Assembly (NCBI RefSeq): GCF_032271945.1
Contig: NZ_CP130319.1
Span: forward strand, 4,173,001 to 4,237,000
Reading direction: 5' to 3'
DNA: 64,000 nucleotides
Source of the DNA: Paenibacillus sp. MBLB1832
Lineage (GTDB): Bacteria; Bacillota; Bacilli; Paenibacillales; NBRC-103111
In this document: piece after piece, positions 62,859 through 64,000 of the stretch
Layout of the letters: each line of letters begins with the position of its first letter
Numbering within the stretch: position 1 is the first letter of the stretch
Made by a program: the position numbers and the translations under genes
Notes under the pieces: model-generated
Databases searched by the model: none
What the model was told of the DNA's origin: nothing
What the model saw: only the letters and a program-made list of their open reading frames with translations

Positions 62859-64000
62859 CTATTTCTTTTGTTTAGCTACAACTTCAGTTACACGAGTTAC
62901 CCATTGCTCAGGTGTAATTGTACCGATTGTCAAGGCAAGAGTTGCATCCTGCATTGCTTTGTCTACGTCTGCAGCGAAGGAAACAGTTGGTACTACTACA
63001 GTATCAGGTGAAGATAAGAATTTCGCAGCATCCTTAACGAAGTTAGGAGCTTTGGAAGAAGAAATGTCACCTTTAACGTTGGATGGAGCACCGCTTAGCT
63101 CAGCCCATTGAGAAGCTTGTTTTTTGGAGAATACGAATTGCATGAATGCTTTAGCTGCATCTTTGTTTTTCGCTTTTTTCGGAATAGCGAAAGTGGATGT
63201 GGACGTATTAGCTACAACTTTTCCACCTTTATCTTGCGTGATGGATGGAAGGAATCCGAAGTCGAAGCCGCCTGGAACGTCTTTCGCCATTTCGTTTGGT
63301 AACCATAGACCGTTCGGGATGAACGCGTCTTTGTGTTGAAGGAACAAGGATTGGGAATCCGTGTGGTTGATTTGTACGGATGCTTTGTCGATGTAGCCTT
63401 TGTCGCGCATTTGAACGATTTTGTTTAAGCCTTTGATAATTGCTGGGTTTTTCCAAGCTTCAAGATTGTTTGTGGACATATCTTGCAGCAATTTGTAGTC
63501 ATTGTTGTTAGCAGAAACGATAGCTGGATAAAGCACCCCACCATTAATGTAGTACGGATATTTACCAGTGTGGATGAAAGGATTGATGCCAGCACCTTTA
63601 ATTTTCTCACTTACAGCTAGGAAATCTTCGAAATCTTTCGGCTCAGCCCAACCTTTGTCTTTGAACAGGGCTTTATCGTAGAAGATACCCCATGCGCTCA
63701 TTACGAAAGGAATGTTGTACATCTTGCCATCAAACTCTTGTGGTTTTTGAGCAAGCAAATCCATGATTTTCTCGCCATCAACGTTTTTAGCGTCTTTGAG
63801 CCAATCTGTCAAATCATCTAGCTGGCCATCCGTAACCAATTGACGGTCGAACAACTCAGGTCCGTCGATGTATACGAAATCAGGTGGGTTACCAGCGATC
63901 CAACGGGGTTTCATTTGTTCGTTGATTTTTGGTCCCGCACTTTCTTTAATTTTCAAATCAGGGTTAGCTGCTTGGAAGTCAGCAATAACTGCTTTCCACC
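62859..64000 (-). CDS. Extracellular sugar-binding protein, partial (N-terminus outside window)
   Basis: The frame is open to the right edge (KAVIADFQAANPDLKIK), so about 380 C-terminal residues are seen and the lipoprotein signal is outside. It has typical family 1 binding-protein motifs: PPDFVYIDGPELFDRQL, the MYNIPFVMSAWGIFYDKALF hinge strand, and FAIPKKAKNKDAAKAFMQFV towards the C-terminus. It delivers an oligosaccharide to the MalF/MalG-type permeases that follow. Confidence 0.95.
   Translation of the reverse strand, partial: WKAVIADFQAANPDLKIKESAGPKINEQMKPRWIAGNPPDFVYIDGPELFDRQLVTDGQLDDLTDWLKDAKNVDGEKIMDLLAQKPQEFDGKMYNIPFVMSAWGIFYDKALFKDKGWAEPKDFEDFLAVSEKIKGAGINPFIHTGKYPYYINGGVLYPAIVSANNNDYKLLQDMSTNNLEAWKNPAIIKGLNKIVQMRDKGYIDKASVQINHTDSQSLFLQHKDAFIPNGLWLPNEMAKDVPGGFDFGFLPSITQDKGGKVVANTSTSTFAIPKKAKNKDAAKAFMQFVFSKKQASQWAELSGAPSNVKGDISSSKAPNFVKDAAKFLSSPDTVVVPTVSFAADVDKAMQDATLALTIGTITPEQWVTRVTEVVAKQKK

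Overview
The window looks like chromosome of a spore-forming, low-to-mid GC Bacillales bacterium, most likely Paenibacillus or a close relative. Support: strong AGGAGG-type ribosome sites, a small YjcZ-type sporulation peptide, S-layer homology domains, YesM/YesN-type two-component proteins, LplB/LplC-type sugar permeases, several Gfo/Idh/MocA dehydrogenases and a queDEC cluster. Assignment to genus is inference. Most genes are on the minus strand.

Region 1-9.0 kb (minus): a carbohydrate-use cluster. It has two sugar permeases and a solute-binding lipoprotein, then two Gfo/Idh/MocA dehydrogenases, a probable (alpha/alpha)6-toroid polysaccharide-active protein and the N-terminal part of a probable GH88/GH105-type glycosidase cut by the window edge. 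Region 9.0-18.4 kb (minus): a myo-inositol catabolic operon iolD-E-C-A-J-G-B followed by a LacI-family regulator. Three 12-bp TTAAnCnCTTAA operators spaced 22-23 bp precede iolD, and a fourth, near-identical site lies in front of the permease operon. One LacI protein therefore probably controls both. A YesM/YesN-like two-component pair and an AraC regulator lie just upstream (18.4-22.9 kb).

Region 22.9-31.97 kb: divergent ADP-ribosylglycohydrolase and ribokinase genes, a divergent pair of XRE regulators with twin TTACTnTAGTAA operators, a UPF0173 hydrolase, a graveyard of three gene remnants (solute-binding protein, lectin/glycosidase C-terminus, TnpB), a threonine-aldolase-like enzyme, a Rieske ferredoxin, a TipA-like MerR regulator with a textbook 19-bp-spacer promoter, and a MATE transporter.

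Region 31.98-33.1 kb: the most unusual locus. Six tandem 52-bp units, each with a 27-nt hairpin, begin about 6 bp after the stop codon of a protein that appears to join a Vsr/DUF559-like nuclease-type region to a winged helix. A G-quadruplex-type G tract lies beside the array.

Region 33.3-40.9 kb: another sugar-dehydrogenase/isomerase pair with a divergent AraC regulator, queuosine precursor genes queD-queE-queC, a nitroreductase, an acidic three-module protein and the YjcZ-like peptide. Region 40.9-52.8 kb: a cell-surface locus with an SLH-domain protein, a secreted beta-rich protein of about 2,140 residues (PKD, FN3-like and lectin-like parts; probable ATA start), a HAD phosphatase, a second secreted cadherin-like protein split by a frameshift, and a TPR-flanked GT2 glycosyltransferase. 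Region 53.0-64.0 kb: housekeeping genes (rsuA-like, rsmF-like, thioredoxin-like, DUF309, small alarmone synthetase, pyrD), a PTS EIICB with a GlcT-type antiterminator, and a MalEFG-type ABC transporter whose binding protein runs off the right edge.

No rRNA, tRNA, CRISPR array or complete insertion sequence was recognised.
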